64,000 bases of DNA, taken from Paenibacillus dokdonensis (GTDB lineage: Bacteria; Bacillota; Bacilli; Paenibacillales; Paenibacillaceae). Shown piece after piece: positions 61,986 through 64,000 of the stretch. Under the pieces are notes generated by a model. It saw only the letters and a list, made by a program, of their open reading frames with translations, was not told the DNA's origin and did not search any database. The position numbers and the translations under genes are program-made. Each line of letters starts with the position of its first letter. The first letter of the stretch is position 1. The DNA lies in the NCBI RefSeq assembly GCF_004916975.1, contig NZ_STGQ01000004.1, positions 62,001-126,000 on the forward strand, read 5' to 3'.

Positions 61986-62021
61986 AGCACGAAGATACAG
62001 CGTAAGTGGAATCTTCGTGCT
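61986..62021. other. Isolated perfect hairpin in a gene-free stretch
   Basis: AGCACGAAGAT (61986-61996) and ATCTTCGTGCT (62011-62021) form an 11-bp stem with a 14-nt loop. 61,810-62,240 has no supported gene. The T tail is poor, so it is not a clear terminator. Confidence 0.5.
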
Positions 62022-62239
62022 GCTCTTCGCGAAAACATGATGACGAGTTACATCGAATCGGTCTTGATGCTTTACGCCAGCTTCGAATAACTCACACGGC
62101 CTTATGACGAACGATTAGATCCTTAGCTACTTACTCCTCTTCGTCCTTGTTATTCGCATTATTATCCTTTGCTTCACCACTCATCGTCCGAGAAGAAACC
62201 AACATTCTCCTGCCTTTCTCTAATTCCTGCCCCCTGCCC

Positions 62240-62334
62240 AAAAAGAAAAGCCGAGCAAATGACAGGAAATAATCCTGAATCTGCCCGACTCTGATACGAC
62301 TTTTAATTGCTCGCTACGAGTTTCATTTGCTCGG
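62240..62334 (-). terminator. Long-range terminator after glmS
   Basis: Arms CCGAGCAAATGA (62251-62262 region) and TCATTTGCTCGG (62323-62334) are 60 nt apart with inner stems; the minus-strand tail is CTTTTCTTTTT. Confidence 0.65.
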
Positions 62335-62384
62335 AACGACTTTATTCACCTTGCACAAAGTGTTTTCAAGGATACTTATCCCAA

Positions 62385-64000
62385 TTACTCCACCGTCACG
62401 CTCTTCGCCAAATTCCGCGGCTTATCCACGTCGTTTCCTCTCGCGAGGGAAGCGTAGTAGGACAGCAGCTGCAGCGGAACAACAGACAACGCTGGTGTTA
62501 GCAGCGGCAGCGTCTTCGGAATGGCAAAGGCCTGGTTTACGGATTTGAGCAGGCTGACAACATGCTCTTCATGCGTAATCGCCATGATGTCGGCACCGCG
62601 GGCACTGACCTCTTTGATGTTACTCACGGTTTTCTCAAGAACATCCTCCTGGGTTGCCAGGGCAATAACAGGAATACCGTCTTCGATCAGCGCGAGCGTA
62701 CCATGCTTCAGCTCACCGGCTGCATATGCCTCGGAATGGATATAGGAAATCTCTTTCAGCTTGAGTGAGCCTTCCTGTGCCACTGCAAAATCGATTCCCC
62801 GTCCAATAAAGAATAAGTGCTCATGCTTGGAGATCTGTTCTGCATAGGCTTTGATCGCTTCCGGTTTGGCCAGCATGCTATCGAGCTGCTCAGGCAGGGC
62901 CTGCATGGCTGCAATAATCTGTGTAATCTGTTCTGGCGTTTGCGTACCACGTACCTCAGCAAGGTACAGGGACAGCAGATAGAACGCGATTAGTTGGGAT
63001 GTGTATGCCTTGGTCGAAGCAACCGCAATTTCAGGTCCAGCCAACGTTGCGATCACATCATCCGCATCCCGGGCAATAGAGCTTCCCACCACATTGGTGA
63101 TGGCCAGCACATGTGCACCATGGGACTGAGCTTCGCGAAGCGCTGCCAGGGTATCTGCCGTTTCACCCGATTGGCTGACTACGATTACCAGCGTATCTGG
63201 TGTAACGATTGGTGAACGGTAACGGTATTCGGAAGCCACATCTGTCTCCACCGGAATCCGTACCAGGGACTCAATCGCATTACGGCCAACGAGGCCTGCA
63301 TGATAGGCTGTGCCACAAGCTACGATTTGCACTTTGTTGATGCTTTTAATTTTTTCCGGAGTCAGCTTCAGCTCAGGCAGTACAACCTTTTTACCGGATT
63401 CGTCAATCCGACCGCGCATCGTGTCACGATATGCTTTAGGTTGTTCATGAATCTCTTTAAGCATGAAATGCTCAAAGCCGCCTTTTTCCGCAGTGACGGC
63501 ATCCCAGTCGACATGAATCATTTCCCGAGAAATAAAATTCCCTTCAATGGTCATCAATTCGACAGAGTCCTTCGTCAATACAGCCATCTCACCGTCGTTC
63601 AGGATATACACGTTACGCGTATATTGCAGAATCGCCGGAATATCCGAACCGATAAAGTTCTCGCCTTCCCCAATCCCGATAATCAGTGGGCTTGCCTGAC
63701 GAACTGCAACCAATCTATCCGGTTCGTATTCAGTCAGCACGCCAAGTGCGAATGCACCGCGCATATGCGTGATGGCTTTCTGCACCGCTTTGACGATATC
63801 CCCATCGTATTCACGAGCAATCAGATGCGAAATCACTTCAGTATCCGTTTCCGACACAAAATGATGTCCCTGTTCGATCAGCTCATCCTTCAACTCCAAA
63901 TAATTTTCGACAATGCCGTTATGCACAACCGAAAACTTATGGCTGTTGTCCGTATGAGGATGAGAGTTCACATCTGACGGTTTGCCATGGGTTGCCCAGC
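62385..64000 (-). CDS. glmS: Glutamine-fructose-6-phosphate aminotransferase, partial
   Basis: Open to the right edge; the visible part is about 538 residues, lacking the N-terminal catalytic Cys. It reads WATHGKPSDVNSHPHTDN, then the glutaminase half (NGIVENYLELKDEL, GAFALGVLTEYEPDRLVAVR), then two SIS isomerase domains: CGTAYHAGLVGRNAIESLVR, SQSGETADTLAALREAQSHG, FIGRGIDFAVAQEGSLKLKE, ending PRNLAKSVTVE. It makes glucosamine-6-phosphate for cell-wall synthesis. The integron lies directly downstream. Confidence 0.95.
   Translation of the reverse strand, partial: WATHGKPSDVNSHPHTDNSHKFSVVHNGIVENYLELKDELIEQGHHFVSETDTEVISHLIAREYDGDIVKAVQKAITHMRGAFALGVLTEYEPDRLVAVRQASPLIIGIGEGENFIGSDIPAILQYTRNVYILNDGEMAVLTKDSVELMTIEGNFISREMIHVDWDAVTAEKGGFEHFMLKEIHEQPKAYRDTMRGRIDESGKKVVLPELKLTPEKIKSINKVQIVACGTAYHAGLVGRNAIESLVRIPVETDVASEYRYRSPIVTPDTLVIVVSQSGETADTLAALREAQSHGAHVLAITNVVGSSIARDADDVIATLAGPEIAVASTKAYTSQLIAFYLLSLYLAEVRGTQTPEQITQIIAAMQALPEQLDSMLAKPEAIKAYAEQISKHEHLFFIGRGIDFAVAQEGSLKLKEISYIHSEAYAAGELKHGTLALIEDGIPVIALATQEDVLEKTVSNIKEVSARGADIMAITHEEHVVSLLKSVNQAFAIPKTLPLLTPALSVVPLQLLSYYASLARGNDVDKPRNLAKSVTVE

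Noticed and set aside
54666..62300. Defence island or CRISPR locus
   Set aside because: No repeat-spacer array; the repeated elements are single imperfect dyads between unrelated genes, which fits attC sites better. No recognised defence enzymes are present.
61726..64000. Tn7-like insertion at glmS
   Set aside because: No tnsABCD-type genes or Tn7 end repeats were seen in the 2 kb downstream of glmS.

Overview
The window looks like a chromosomal piece of a Paenibacillus-type Firmicute. The reasons are the moderate GC content, strong AGGAGG-type ribosome sites with some TTG and GTG starts, rocD-rocF arginine catabolism genes, a YesM/YesN two-component pair beside a CUT1 sugar ABC transporter, a MocR regulator, and small proteins typical of that group (DUF1328, CD3324 family, DUF5684). 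All assignments come from reading the sequence; no database search was run.

Positions 1-27,750 are ordinary chromosome: a TetR regulator with two operators, a MarR regulator, rocF-rocD, a thioredoxin-like protein, a methyltransferase, a large hybrid kinase with a SARP-type response regulator, LysR and MocR regulators beside their likely targets, an MFS transporter with a decayed GH42 beta-galactosidase tail, a coupled SWIM/SNF2 pair and a chemotaxis receptor. Positions 28,000-49,800 continue with a transposase, a GH31 glycosidase with its ABC transporter and YesMN-type regulators, a MarR/flavin reductase operon, an IS3-family element with a clean 3-bp target duplication, a frameshifted AsnC gene, a TetR/oxidoreductase pair with three operator-like sites, and a DeoR/phosphoesterase/EamA locus.

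Positions 50,000-62,300 are accessory. After a DUF1963/DUF4261 pair and an IS1182-like element comes an AT-rich block read on the minus strand that looks like an integron. A tyrosine recombinase gene (60616-61725) is followed by an attI-like repeat region and then by promoter-poor single-gene cassettes: an unknown protein split by an IS5-type element, a methyltransferase, a DUF6933-like protein, a Nudix/kinase chimera and a truncated GNAT. Three complete attC-like sites and one truncated one lie 19-34 nt behind the gene stops. Each complete site has the R''-L''...L'-R' layout, and two cassettes have 5' ends that pair perfectly with their own R''. The recombinase lacks the extra segment typical of IntI, carries an unusual N-terminal domain, faces the same way as the cassettes, and has two frameshifts. 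The array sits directly downstream of glmS (62385 to the right edge).

Seven single-base frameshifts are visible (AsnC, IS1182, GNAT, IS256, IS5, and two in the integrase). Some fall in short homopolymers, so base-calling error should be excluded before calling these genes dead.
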